A stretch of DNA of 8,335 nucleotides from JAAFHB01 sp037128295 (GTDB lineage Bacteria; Bacteroidota; Bacteroidia; Bacteroidales; Prolixibacteraceae): contig JBAXWR010000309.1 in assembly GCA_037128295.1 (NCBI GenBank), forward strand, positions 1 to 8,335. The letters run 5' to 3'. A program made the translations under genes and the position numbers. Positions 1-7,065 of the stretch are shown here, piece after piece. The notes under the pieces are model-generated. The model was given only the letters and a program-made list of their open reading frames with translations, was not told where the DNA came from and did no database searches. The number at the start of each line of letters is the position of its first letter. Position 1 is the stretch's first letter.

Positions 1-1
1 G

Positions 2-520
2 GCACAGATGACCCCTCAACGCACAAGCATCGAATTTTGGGGACGCGGAAACGGTTGGGTGGTGATGGCATTGGCCGATGCTTTGAATACTGTCCCGGCC
101 AAATCCTCTTATTTCAGGATTTTCGCCAAAGAGTTGAAGGAAATTACCAAAAACTTGCCCGCCCTTCAGGACAAAAAAACCGGATTGTGGTACCAGTTAC
201 CCATTTATCCTGATAGTACGGCCAATTTTATTGAGAGTTCGTGTTCGGCAATGTTTGCTTACGGAATCACAATAGGGCTGGAGCACAAAATACTGGACAA
301 AAAGACCTTTCTTCCGGTCATCGAAAAATCATACGATGGATTGCTAAAATATGCCACAAAAAGGGATGGCAAGTACCTAATCCCAACGAAAGTCTGTGAA
401 GGAACCTGTATTGGCGATCGCGCCTACTATTTTGGCAGAAACACCAAAGATGGAATCAACTATGCGATAGGCTCTTACATTATGTTCCTCATTGAATATG
501 GGAAGTTGGAAAAAAAATAA
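2..520 (+). CDS. GH105 unsaturated uronyl (rhamnogalacturonyl) hydrolase, 5'-truncated
   Basis: This is the C-terminal ~172 residues of a glycoside hydrolase family 105 protein (YteR/YesR type); the reading frame is open through the window's left edge, so the Met codon at 8 is internal and not the start. GH105 enzymes hydrate the terminal 4,5-unsaturated galacturonic or glucuronic acid that polysaccharide lyases leave on oligosaccharides. What is seen: the family signature FWGRGNGWVVMALADAL (bases 35-85), containing the Arg and Trp that line the substrate pocket; an ESSCSAMFAYG segment near base 232; and the terminal CEGTCIGDRAYYFGR segment followed by a short helix. The catalytic Asp residues of the family lie N-terminal to this part and are outside the window. 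Family members are usually about 370 residues, so roughly half is present. A signal peptide cannot be assessed. It is the first visible gene of the operon, 21 bp upstream of the next. Confidence 0.88.
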   Translation, partial: AQMTPQRTSIEFWGRGNGWVVMALADALNTVPAKSSYFRIFAKELKEITKNLPALQDKKTGLWYQLPIYPDSTANFIESSCSAMFAYGITIGLEHKILDKKTFLPVIEKSYDGLLKYATKRDGKYLIPTKVCEGTCIGDRAYYFGRNTKDGINYAIGSYIMFLIEYGKLEKK

Positions 521-541
521 CATCAAATAATACTTCAGGAA

Positions 542-2275
542 ATGAACCATTCAACAATCACTAAGATCAGAATTGGAAAAATAATTATTGCTTTAGTTTT
601 TGCCATCATTGGGTGCAACCTTGCATTGGCCGAAGGACTCAATGCACCATACAATAAAAAGGCGCTGCTTTCGGAGTTGATCAGGCTGAATGACAAGGAT
701 ATCCCAAATGCCATGGGCAGGCAATGGATCCAACCGGACAATGTCTATTATGGAGCGGTGTTTGATGGTGACAGTGTAGTTTCACCGATGGGAACCGCGC
801 AATTGATTGAAACACTGATGTGCGGCTATGTTTCGCCTGAGTCGGGATTTTACAAGTCAAAGGAGGTTCTAAGCCGTTTGACACTTGCAGCCAATGGCTT
901 GTTAAAGTTACAGCACGAAGATGGCACCATCGACCTGATTTCGACAAATTTCCATTCAACTCCCGACCTGGGATTCACAATTTATCCGTTGGCCCTTGCC
1001 TATTCGATTATGCTGAAAAACGACAAGCTGGATTATGGGCAATTCCCTTCCCTCATTAAACAATACTTGTTGAATGCGGGGAAAGCCCTTTCAGTCGGAG
1101 GTGTACACACCCCCAATCACCGGTGGGTGATCTCGGGCGCCCTGGCCTATCTCAACTCCTTTTTCCCGAATCCTGCCTACCAGGCAAGGGTAGAGCAATG
1201 GCTCGCTGAAAAAATCGATATTGATCCTGATGGTCAATACAACGAAAGAAGTACCGCCGTCTATACCCCCACCACCAACAGGAGCCTGATTCAGATGGCC
1301 CAAAGGATGAACTTCACAAACCTTTACGAAGTTGTGCGGAAAAATCTGAATCTTAGCTTCTATTTCGTCCACTCAAACGGGGAAATCGTTACCGAATCAT
1401 CCAACAGGCAGGACAAATACCAGGTGAGCAATATGAGTGGTTATTACCTGGCTTATAACTATATGGCACTTTTAGACAAAGACAATCGCTACGCTGGCAT
1501 GGTCAAATACATTGAAAAAACGGTACCGGTGGCACAGTTGAAATACATGTTGCCCTATTTTCTCGAAGATGCATCCCTTTTGCAGGACTTGCCCGAAGGA
1601 GACCCTATCCCGACTACTTATCATCAGGATTTCACCTATTCGGATATTGTAAGGATAAGGGAGGATAAAGTTGACATGTCGGTAATTACAAACAATACAA
1701 CGTTCTTCACTTTTTTTAAGGGGGAAGCGGCACTCGAAGCAGTTCGCCTATCTTCCTCATTCTTCGGCAAGGGGCAGTTTCAAAGCCAGCAAATAGTAAA
1801 AGATGGGGAATCCTATATCCTTTCATCCACAATGACCGGACCTTACTATCAACCTTTGCCCAAGGAAAAAATTCCCACCGAGGGTGAAGCATGGGGCAAA
1901 GTCCCTCGGACCGAAAGGGTGCAGTCGGAAATTCAAACCTTAAATTACAAAGTAGTTGTGACAGAAACCAAAGGGAAAGCCACGATTAAAATAGTTGTTG
2001 ACGGACCGAAAAATCTTCCAGTTACTTTGGAATTGGGCTTTCGAACAGGGGGCAAATTATCGAATGTATCTCAAAAACAAGGGATCAGCGAAGCCTACCT
2101 GATGAAAAACGGGGAATACGCCACCTACCGGAAAGGAAACGATGAGATAAAAATCGGCCCCGGGGTTTGTGCCCACAAATGGACCCAATTGCGGGGGGCG
2201 CTCCCTAAATTACAGGCCGACTGTCTTTATTTTACCAATTACGCTCCCTGCGAGTTTGTGTTTACAATTGAATAG
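542..2275 (+). CDS. Exported toroid/beta-sheet protein of an unassigned family, candidate polysaccharide lyase
   Basis: The product is 577 aa. Residues 1-30 are a signal peptide (basic n-region, hydrophobic 14-24). IIGC ending at Cys25 resembles a lipobox, while ALA-EG at 28-32 is also a good signal peptidase I site, so lipoprotein versus periplasmic location is open. Residues ~40-340 read as helical repeats of an (alpha/alpha)6 toroid and ~360-577 as a beta-rich domain, the layout of heparinase II/III-like and PL8/12/21-type lyases. The best-conserved blocks are GGVHTPNHRWVISGA (186-200), DGQYNERST (230-238) and TESSNRQDKY (284-293). Their Asn192, His193, Arg194, Tyr233 and Arg289 are the residue types lyases use for charge neutralisation and base/acid roles. 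I recall related proteins in Bacteroidota and Firmicutes annotated only as hypothetical. Function is inferred from fold impression and from the GH105 gene upstream; a hydrolase is possible. The start is set by the signal peptide; no strong ribosome binding site is seen. Confidence 0.8.
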   Translation: MNHSTITKIRIGKIIIALVFAIIGCNLALAEGLNAPYNKKALLSELIRLNDKDIPNAMGRQWIQPDNVYYGAVFDGDSVVSPMGTAQLIETLMCGYVSPESGFYKSKEVLSRLTLAANGLLKLQHEDGTIDLISTNFHSTPDLGFTIYPLALAYSIMLKNDKLDYGQFPSLIKQYLLNAGKALSVGGVHTPNHRWVISGALAYLNSFFPNPAYQARVEQWLAEKIDIDPDGQYNERSTAVYTPTTNRSLIQMAQRMNFTNLYEVVRKNLNLSFYFVHSNGEIVTESSNRQDKYQVSNMSGYYLAYNYMALLDKDNRYAGMVKYIEKTVPVAQLKYMLPYFLEDASLLQDLPEGDPIPTTYHQDFTYSDIVRIREDKVDMSVITNNTTFFTFFKGEAALEAVRLSSSFFGKGQFQSQQIVKDGESYILSSTMTGPYYQPLPKEKIPTEGEAWGKVPRTERVQSEIQTLNYKVVVTETKGKATIKIVVDGPKNLPVTLELGFRTGGKLSNVSQKQGISEAYLMKNGEYATYRKGNDEIKIGPGVCAHKWTQLRGALPKLQADCLYFTNYAPCEFVFTIE

Positions 2276-2299
2276 GCTACTTGAAAGAATTACCACATA

Positions 2300-4216
2300 A
2301 TGATAAGATATGTCTTTATCCTCTTCCTCCTGACATCTGGCGTTGCTGCATTTGCTCAATCCGGGAAAAAGCATCAAATACCCCAAATGCCCAACCCTAT
2401 TGCCCGCAATGCAACTTTGGAGCAGCAATGGAAGTCCTTGCAACAATCGCCATCCCAATTGGCGGTTCGGGATGTTTTTCTGTTTTTAGTGGATGTACTC
2501 GATGCGAAGTTTCTAAAAGCCGGGCAAGTTGAATGGGCTTTAAAATTGGTGCAGACGAGAGTGATTACCGATCCGACTGCCCCAAGTTATGGTAATATGT
2601 ACTGGGGCTGGTCCGAAACAGGTGGCGATGTGGGAGATGGTAACAATGTGGAGTTTTGTGTCCAATATGGCATTCTGATCAAACTTCTTTTCGATGACCG
2701 CCTTTCGGTAGAAGCAAGGAAAACTTTGGACCAGATATTTGAATACGCACTGAAGGGGATTCGAAATCAACCTATAAGGATATCATATACAAATATATAT
2801 GTAATGAGAATCTGGAATATGATCGCCTTGGGTCAGGTTTACAAACAACCTTCGGTCGTTGACGAGGGCCGTAAATTATTTGATATCTGGCTCAATCACA
2901 TTGCCCGCTATGGCAACCGTGAATATGATAGTCCCACCTATTGTGGTGTCGATTTGGAATCGTTGCTGTTGATCCATCGGTTTACAAGCGACTCCGACAT
3001 TAAAACGAAAGCAGCCGATGCACTCCGTTTTTTCATGAATGATATTTCTTCCCATTACAACCAACGTGGTGGGTTTCTTGGGGGTGCGCATAGCCGCGAT
3101 TACAACCGGGTGTTCGGTCGCGACCTGCTGGAGGAGAAATACATGAACCCGTTACTTGGCGGAGAGAACAGGAACACTCATCTTTTTCATCAGGTTTGCC
3201 TTTCCGAACTTCAGAAGCTAGGTCTTACTCCTCAGCAAAAAGAGTTGATGGACCGTAAGAACAGGTTCATCGTACAACGTTGGGACAGCCTCGCAAATAC
3301 CTATGCCTGTGATTTTGTGGGCAATAAAGTATCGATTGCCTCATCGAATCAGACATATAGTCCTGATGATAAGCCTTTTGCCATCTACCTTAGCAGTACC
3401 AGAATCCCTGAAATGATTAATATTGCGTTTGTAATGGAGGGCAGAGGCGACCATTATGGGACATGGAGCTATGAAGGAATGGGGGAGAAAATGAAACACC
3501 TGATTCCCGTCAACTACCCCTCAAACGGTGGTTGGGGCAAAACCCGTCACCTGATGCCCTTTATGCAATCTTCCCAAAATAAGGGTGAATTTGTGATGCT
3601 TGTTTCGGGTGAAAAGGATCATAATTGCATCTACAACTACCTCAACTCCACGATTATTTTACCAAATACCTTTGACGAAATTTGGATCGGCAACTCCAAA
3701 ATTCAAGTGCCAGCATTAGGTGAAAAAGCCATTTTTGATGATACGAATGCCTTTACCGCACGCTTTGAAGATGTGGCGATTGCTTTCCGCATCCTTTGGG
3801 ACAATGCCAGAAAGGATAGCAAAGCAGCCCTTTACAACGATGGATTCAAATATAACCCATCACGGGAAGCATTTCATTTGGAACACAATGAAGCTTTACG
3901 CCTGACCCTCAGGCATCCGGATAACGGAATAGCCAGAATTGCCATGTGGTGGAAAGTGCAGGAAGGGATAAAAAGTGATGCTGATTTTCAGAAGTTCAGG
4001 CAAACCGTCTTTAAGGCTCAGGTCGTGGTAAATGAAGAAAATGGGATTGTCGATCTAGTTGTTTCAACACCTTCCGGGAAACTTGGGGTTAAATCCGATT
4101 TCGTCAACAAAAAGCGGCTGGAATACTACAACCCAGCTCCGTTGCCAGACAACTTTCTATTTAATGTCGATGGCTTAGAAATTGGAAAACCAATTCTGGA
4201 TAAATACAAACGATGA
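2300..4216 (+). CDS. Exported (alpha/alpha)-toroid-like protein of an unassigned family, candidate carbohydrate-active enzyme
   Basis: The product is 638 aa, with a clear signal peptide at 1-19 (cleavage predicted at AFA-Q). Residues ~40-340 look like an all-helical toroid. Conserved-looking blocks are SYTNIYVMRIWNMIALG (162-178), NREYDSPTYCGVDLESL (206-222) and GGFLGGAHSRDYNRVFG (257-273), rich in Tyr, His, Arg and Asp as expected of an active-site cleft. Residues ~350-638 are rich in beta-strand-like segments and contain MEGRGDHYGTWSYEGMG (379-395). I do not recognise a named CAZy family. I recall EY(D/N)SPTY-x-GVDL-type blocks in hypothetical proteins of Bacteroidota and Planctomycetota. 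It is 24 bp downstream of the preceding gene, and its stop codon overlaps the start of the next in ATGA, so the genes are almost surely co-transcribed and perhaps translationally coupled. A lyase or glycosidase on the same uronic-acid polymer is the favoured guess, not shown by sequence. Confidence 0.78.
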   Translation: MIRYVFILFLLTSGVAAFAQSGKKHQIPQMPNPIARNATLEQQWKSLQQSPSQLAVRDVFLFLVDVLDAKFLKAGQVEWALKLVQTRVITDPTAPSYGNMYWGWSETGGDVGDGNNVEFCVQYGILIKLLFDDRLSVEARKTLDQIFEYALKGIRNQPIRISYTNIYVMRIWNMIALGQVYKQPSVVDEGRKLFDIWLNHIARYGNREYDSPTYCGVDLESLLLIHRFTSDSDIKTKAADALRFFMNDISSHYNQRGGFLGGAHSRDYNRVFGRDLLEEKYMNPLLGGENRNTHLFHQVCLSELQKLGLTPQQKELMDRKNRFIVQRWDSLANTYACDFVGNKVSIASSNQTYSPDDKPFAIYLSSTRIPEMINIAFVMEGRGDHYGTWSYEGMGEKMKHLIPVNYPSNGGWGKTRHLMPFMQSSQNKGEFVMLVSGEKDHNCIYNYLNSTIILPNTFDEIWIGNSKIQVPALGEKAIFDDTNAFTARFEDVAIAFRILWDNARKDSKAALYNDGFKYNPSREAFHLEHNEALRLTLRHPDNGIARIAMWWKVQEGIKSDADFQKFRQTVFKAQVVVNEENGIVDLVVSTPSGKLGVKSDFVNKKRLEYYNPAPLPDNFLFNVDGLEIGKPILDKYKR

Positions 4217-6546
4217 GAAAAGCAGTTTCTATATTCTGGTTATTTTTGGGTATTGTAACATACTGTAATGCAGCACCTAACAATTCATTGATTCAGTTGG
4301 ATGTGAACTGGCCAACCTTTATGGCACAGCACGACCTGATCTGGGACAGGGTTCCCGAAGATTATTTCGCAGGTGCTTTTGTGGGAAACGGCTTGCTTGG
4401 CACAATACTTTTCAAAGATGATGTTGAACCCAATACCCTGAGGTTTGAAATTGGCAGGACAGACGTCTATGACCATCGGGTAAAAGGGGCAAATGCCTAT
4501 GAATCGTGCAGGCTGCCGATAGGTCAGTTGCTGCTGACACCAGTTGGAGAAATAACAAAAACCGAACTTAGGCAGGATTTGTGGAATGCCGAAATCCGTG
4601 GCGAATTGACAACTACATCCGGGACGATCAACTTTCGTTGTTATGTCCCTTCCAATGAGGAGTTTATTGTTGTGGAAATGAAAGGTACAGGAAAAGAGAA
4701 AGATGCAAAATTCAGGTTGCGTCCCCAACTGGCCCAAAGTGCAAGGTATATTGCCAAGAGAGCAATGGGATTGGAACTGAACGTTGAATACAAGCAGAAC
4801 CCACCATTTCGTATCGAAAAAATAGATGGTATCGAAAACGTGTCCCAGGATCTTCTTATGGGGGACGACTATGCCACAGCCTGGAGCGACAAATCAAATC
4901 CCGATGGTTCACGGACAGTTTTGTTAACCGTTGCAAACCGTTGGGGAAAATACAGAAAGCCTACCAGCGGATCGGCCAATGATGCAGTCGCTACAATAAA
5001 AGCTGCACAAACCAGGAACATGGCTTCTGTTGAAAAAGCCCACCGTGCATGGTGGCACGATTTCTATCATCAAAGCTTCGCCACATTCCCCGATGCCCGT
5101 CTGGAGAGTTTCTACTGGATTCAGTTGTACAAATTGGCGAGTGCCACGCACCCTAACCGTCCGGTCATCGACCTCCTTGGCCCATGGTTCAAACCAACCG
5201 CATGGCCAATGCTGTGGATGAACCTAAATGTTCAGTTAACTTATTATACCTTAGGGACTACCAACCACACTGATCTGGAAGACAACTTGTACCAACTTCT
5301 CGAAAGGCACAAGGACCAGTTGGTGGCCAATGTCCCGGAGGCATTCCAGTCCGATTGTGCAGGTATCCGCAATCCGGTAGCTTATGATGATCTATACGCA
5401 CCTTTGTTTTTATCGGATGATAAGGACAACGATAAGGAAATCAACATTATCGTACTTCCATGGCTAATGCAGATGTATTATCTTCACTATAGACGGATCA
5501 TGGACGATACCCGGTTAAGGCAGGAGGTTTATCCGCTGATGCGCCGTGCCTTCAACGTTTACATGAGGATACTTTACCTTGGCGAGGATGGGAAGTACCA
5601 TATCCCCTACACTTACTCCGATGAATATGGGAATGCAAAAGAAACCAGCCTGAACATTGCTTTAGCCAGATGGGGCTTCAAAACATTGATCGACTGTGCA
5701 AACCGGCTGAAGATTGACGATCCGTTGCTGCCCAAATGGAAGGACCGGCTAGCTAAAATGCAGGATTTCAACATCAACGACGATGGCATTATGATTGGCA
5801 AGAACCAGCCTTTTGAAAAACCCCACCGCCATTACAGTCACCTCTTTACGATCTTTCCGCTCTACGACACTACGATTGACAATGCGCCGGAGCAAATCCC
5901 TTTGATGCGAAAATCGATCCAACATTTTACAGACCTCGATGGGGATAACTGCATTTACAAATTCTCGGGAGCATCCTCCTTATGGGCATCATTAGGTGAT
6001 GGCGACAATGCTTTGAAATGGTTGAACCACTCGCTTGAACTGCTTCCCCGGTTTGGCGTACCTCCCCAACCGGCCAGGATACCTACTGCCACGGCAAATA
6101 CCTTTTACAGCGAGCGCGAAAACCCAACTTTCGAGTCGCCAATTTCGGCCTCTCGCAGTATGCTGGATATGCTTTTTCAGGATTGGGGTGGAACGATCCG
6201 CATATTTCCTGCAATGCCCACATCGTGGAAGGATGCCAGTTTTCACAATCTTCGGGCTCAGGGTGCTTTTCTGGTCAGTGCCGCCCGGAAATCGGGGGAG
6301 ACCCAATTTATCAGAATTAAGAGCCTTGCGGGTGAAACATGTAGGATCAGGTGTGATTTTAAAGGCGAAATAAAACTTACTGGTTCAAAAACCGCCCAAT
6401 TCACCCTTCATGATGGGTTGATCGAATTGTACCTGAAAAAAGGGGAAGAGGTTGTGCTATATACGGGTGAAAAACTGAAATCATTTATTATTTCAGCCCT
6501 TCCGATGAAACCGGACTTGATGAACAGTTGGGGGGAAAGGAATTAA
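4213..6546 (+). CDS. GH95-like exo-glycosidase (alpha-L-fucosidase/alpha-L-galactosidase superfamily)
   Basis: The product is 777 aa, a typical GH95 length, with a signal peptide at 1-20 (CNA-AP), so it is probably periplasmic. Domains in order: N-terminal beta-sandwich (~30-270) opening with AGAFVGNGLLGTILF (53-67), the GNG-LG block of the family; helical linker (~271-290); (alpha/alpha)6 barrel (~290-655); and a C-terminal beta domain from GGTIRIFPAMP (659-669). The WMNLNVQLTYY segment (335-345) keeps the Asn-x-Asn pair (Asn337, Asn339) that in GH95 fucosidase AfcA assists the base. YTYSDEYG (466-473) supplies Glu471 at the place expected for the general acid. HRHYSHL (538-544) is the family histidine block. 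The usual FQIDGNFG base motif reads PTFESPIS (638-645), putting Glu641 where Asp is expected. I recall this ESP variant in a GH95-related branch in several phyla, so it is likely a subfamily trait, and the substrate may not be fucose. Confidence 0.85.
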   Translation: MRKAVSIFWLFLGIVTYCNAAPNNSLIQLDVNWPTFMAQHDLIWDRVPEDYFAGAFVGNGLLGTILFKDDVEPNTLRFEIGRTDVYDHRVKGANAYESCRLPIGQLLLTPVGEITKTELRQDLWNAEIRGELTTTSGTINFRCYVPSNEEFIVVEMKGTGKEKDAKFRLRPQLAQSARYIAKRAMGLELNVEYKQNPPFRIEKIDGIENVSQDLLMGDDYATAWSDKSNPDGSRTVLLTVANRWGKYRKPTSGSANDAVATIKAAQTRNMASVEKAHRAWWHDFYHQSFATFPDARLESFYWIQLYKLASATHPNRPVIDLLGPWFKPTAWPMLWMNLNVQLTYYTLGTTNHTDLEDNLYQLLERHKDQLVANVPEAFQSDCAGIRNPVAYDDLYAPLFLSDDKDNDKEINIIVLPWLMQMYYLHYRRIMDDTRLRQEVYPLMRRAFNVYMRILYLGEDGKYHIPYTYSDEYGNAKETSLNIALARWGFKTLIDCANRLKIDDPLLPKWKDRLAKMQDFNINDDGIMIGKNQPFEKPHRHYSHLFTIFPLYDTTIDNAPEQIPLMRKSIQHFTDLDGDNCIYKFSGASSLWASLGDGDNALKWLNHSLELLPRFGVPPQPARIPTATANTFYSERENPTFESPISASRSMLDMLFQDWGGTIRIFPAMPTSWKDASFHNLRAQGAFLVSAARKSGETQFIRIKSLAGETCRIRCDFKGEIKLTGSKTAQFTLHDGLIELYLKKGEEVVLYTGEKLKSFIISALPMKPDLMNSWGERN

Positions 6547-6670
6547 AGAATTAAAAATTAGAAACTGCTTTTCTCTGATGGTTAGGTTATTCATTATAAT
6601 AGGAAAAGTGAACACTATACCAAAAACAATTTTCAGGAATGCGCAAAATCATCGTGGAGGGTTTTCATAC

Positions 6671-6718
6671 CCGTCCGAAGGTATATTGGCTCTTTCCAGG
6701 TCCTTCGCTCGCGGACGG
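6671..6718. repeat. Inverted repeat CCGTCCG/CGGACGG
   Basis: A perfect 7-bp inverted repeat, CCGTCCG at 6671-6677 and CGGACGG at 6712-6718, encloses 34 bases. An alternative inner pairing, GTCC (6700-6703) with GGAC (6713-6716), overlaps the right arm. It sits directly before the larger palindrome at 6738-6807 and may belong to the same dispersed element. Confidence 0.5.
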
Positions 6719-6737
6719 TTTCCGTGTTGTTATTTTA

Positions 6738-6834
6738 CCCTGGGTTGCGCGGTCCCAGATACTTTTGTGCCTTGACAAAGATTTGGTTCGGGACCGCTTA
6801 CCCAGGGCTATTGATGTTTATCCCCGTCGGGGAT
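6738..6834. repeat. Dispersed palindromic repeat element (CCCTGGGTT...ACCCAGGG plus CCCCGTCGGGG hairpin)
   Basis: The left arm (6738-6756, CCCTGGGTTGCGCGGTCCC) and right arm (6790-6807, GGGACCGCTTACCCAGGG) pair through GGGACCGC/GCGGTCCC and CCCTGGGT/ACCCAGGG, with a small internal mismatch, around a 33-base loop. It is followed by a tight 6-bp hairpin, ATCCCC-GTC-GGGGAT, at 6820-6834. I recall very similar 'ACCCTGGGTTG ... CCCAGGGCTATTGATGTT ... CCCC(T)TCGGGG' strings scattered through many Bacteroidota genomes, so this is likely a multi-copy repeat, not a terminator specific to the operon. It lies ~190 bp past the last gene and no T-run follows. Confidence 0.6.
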
Positions 6835-6860
6835 GAGATCTGAGAAAGTTGGTGAATCGC

Positions 6861-6885
6861 TTCCAAAATTGGATCTGTTTTGGAA
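6861..6885. repeat. Perfect 8-bp hairpin TTCCAAAA/TTTTGGAA
   Basis: TTCCAAAA (6861-6868) and TTTTGGAA (6878-6885) form a perfect 8-bp stem around a 9-base loop. No T-run follows within 10 bases, so it does not read as a classic terminator. It is one of several adjacent hairpins between 6820 and 7006. Confidence 0.45.
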
Positions 6886-6900
6886 ATCAAAATTTGCTTT

Positions 6901-6978
6901 CAACAACTCCGAAGGAGTGATATGATTATAGGATAGAGGATTAACCCATATACCTGCGGCGCAATCAGAAAGTTGTTG
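6901..6978. repeat. CTCCGAAGGAG-type repeat with enclosing CAACAACT/AGTTGTTG arms
   Basis: ACTCCGAAGGAGT (6906-6918) is a 5-bp stem with a GAA loop. The surrounding string 'CCGAAGGAGTGATATGATTATAG' (6909-6931) resembles a short dispersed repeat I recall from Bacteroidota genomes ('CCCCGAAGGGGTGA..TG.TTATAG'). CAACAACT (6901-6908) and AGTTGTTG (6971-6978) form an outer perfect 8-bp inverted repeat that competes with the small hairpin. Biological role is unknown. Confidence 0.5.
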
Positions 6979-7004
6979 GGAGAGTGAACGATCAATGCGC
7001 CGCA
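6955..7004. repeat. Perfect 9-bp inverted repeat TGCGGCGCA/TGCGCCGCA
   Basis: TGCGGCGCA (6955-6963) and TGCGCCGCA (6996-7004) are exact reverse complements with a 32-base spacer. CCGCAAT (7000-7006) can instead pair with ATTGCGG (7030-7036) at the left edge of the tandem array, so the two regions share a motif. The element may mark the boundary of, or a decayed relative of, the array unit. Confidence 0.5.
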
Positions 7005-7065
7005 ATGCAAAGGCAGAACGATGATCAAAATTGCGGATTGCGCCACAAAGTTTTAAAAGTTGGGG

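Larger units (their letters stand above)
6547..7025. other. Non-coding, palindrome-rich intergenic stretch downstream of the operon
   Basis: There is no convincing gene, tRNA or rRNA here. The first ~110 bases after the operon stop are AT-rich and show no stem followed by a T-tract, so no intrinsic terminator is evident. From about 6669 to 7006 the sequence is a run of inverted repeats, listed separately. Short open frames on both strands (for example 6639-6836 plus and 6808-7005 minus) run straight through those palindromes, have no family resemblance I recognise, and are best regarded as non-coding. Confidence 0.7.

Noticed and set aside
8..520. Met at base 8 as the true start of the GH105 gene
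   Set aside because: The frame is open to the window edge and the protein would lack the N-terminal half with the family's catalytic Asp residues; truncation by the window is the simpler explanation.
2281..2532. Short plus-strand frame between genes 2 and 3 as a separate small protein
   Set aside because: It overlaps the first 230 bases of the 638-aa gene in another frame; that gene has a proper signal peptide starting at 2300 and the alternative has no plausible protein character.
4213..4275. Lipoprotein signal in the GH95-like protein (VTYC at residues 15-18)
   Set aside because: Tyr at the position before Cys does not fit the lipobox, and CNA-AP gives a good type I cleavage site.
4285..4737. 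150-codon open frame on the minus strand as a gene
   Set aside because: It lies wholly inside the GH95-like gene, antisense, and its translation resembles no family; the plus-strand frame has clear domain motifs.
6547..6600. Intrinsic terminator right after the operon
   Set aside because: No GC-rich stem followed by a T-tract is present; the nearest strong hairpins are over 100 bp downstream and also lack T-runs.
6578..6836. Two overlapping short plus-strand open frames (about 65 codons each) as small genes
   Set aside because: They run through inverted repeats that look like dispersed non-coding elements, lack a recognisable domain or signal peptide, and overlap each other in different frames.
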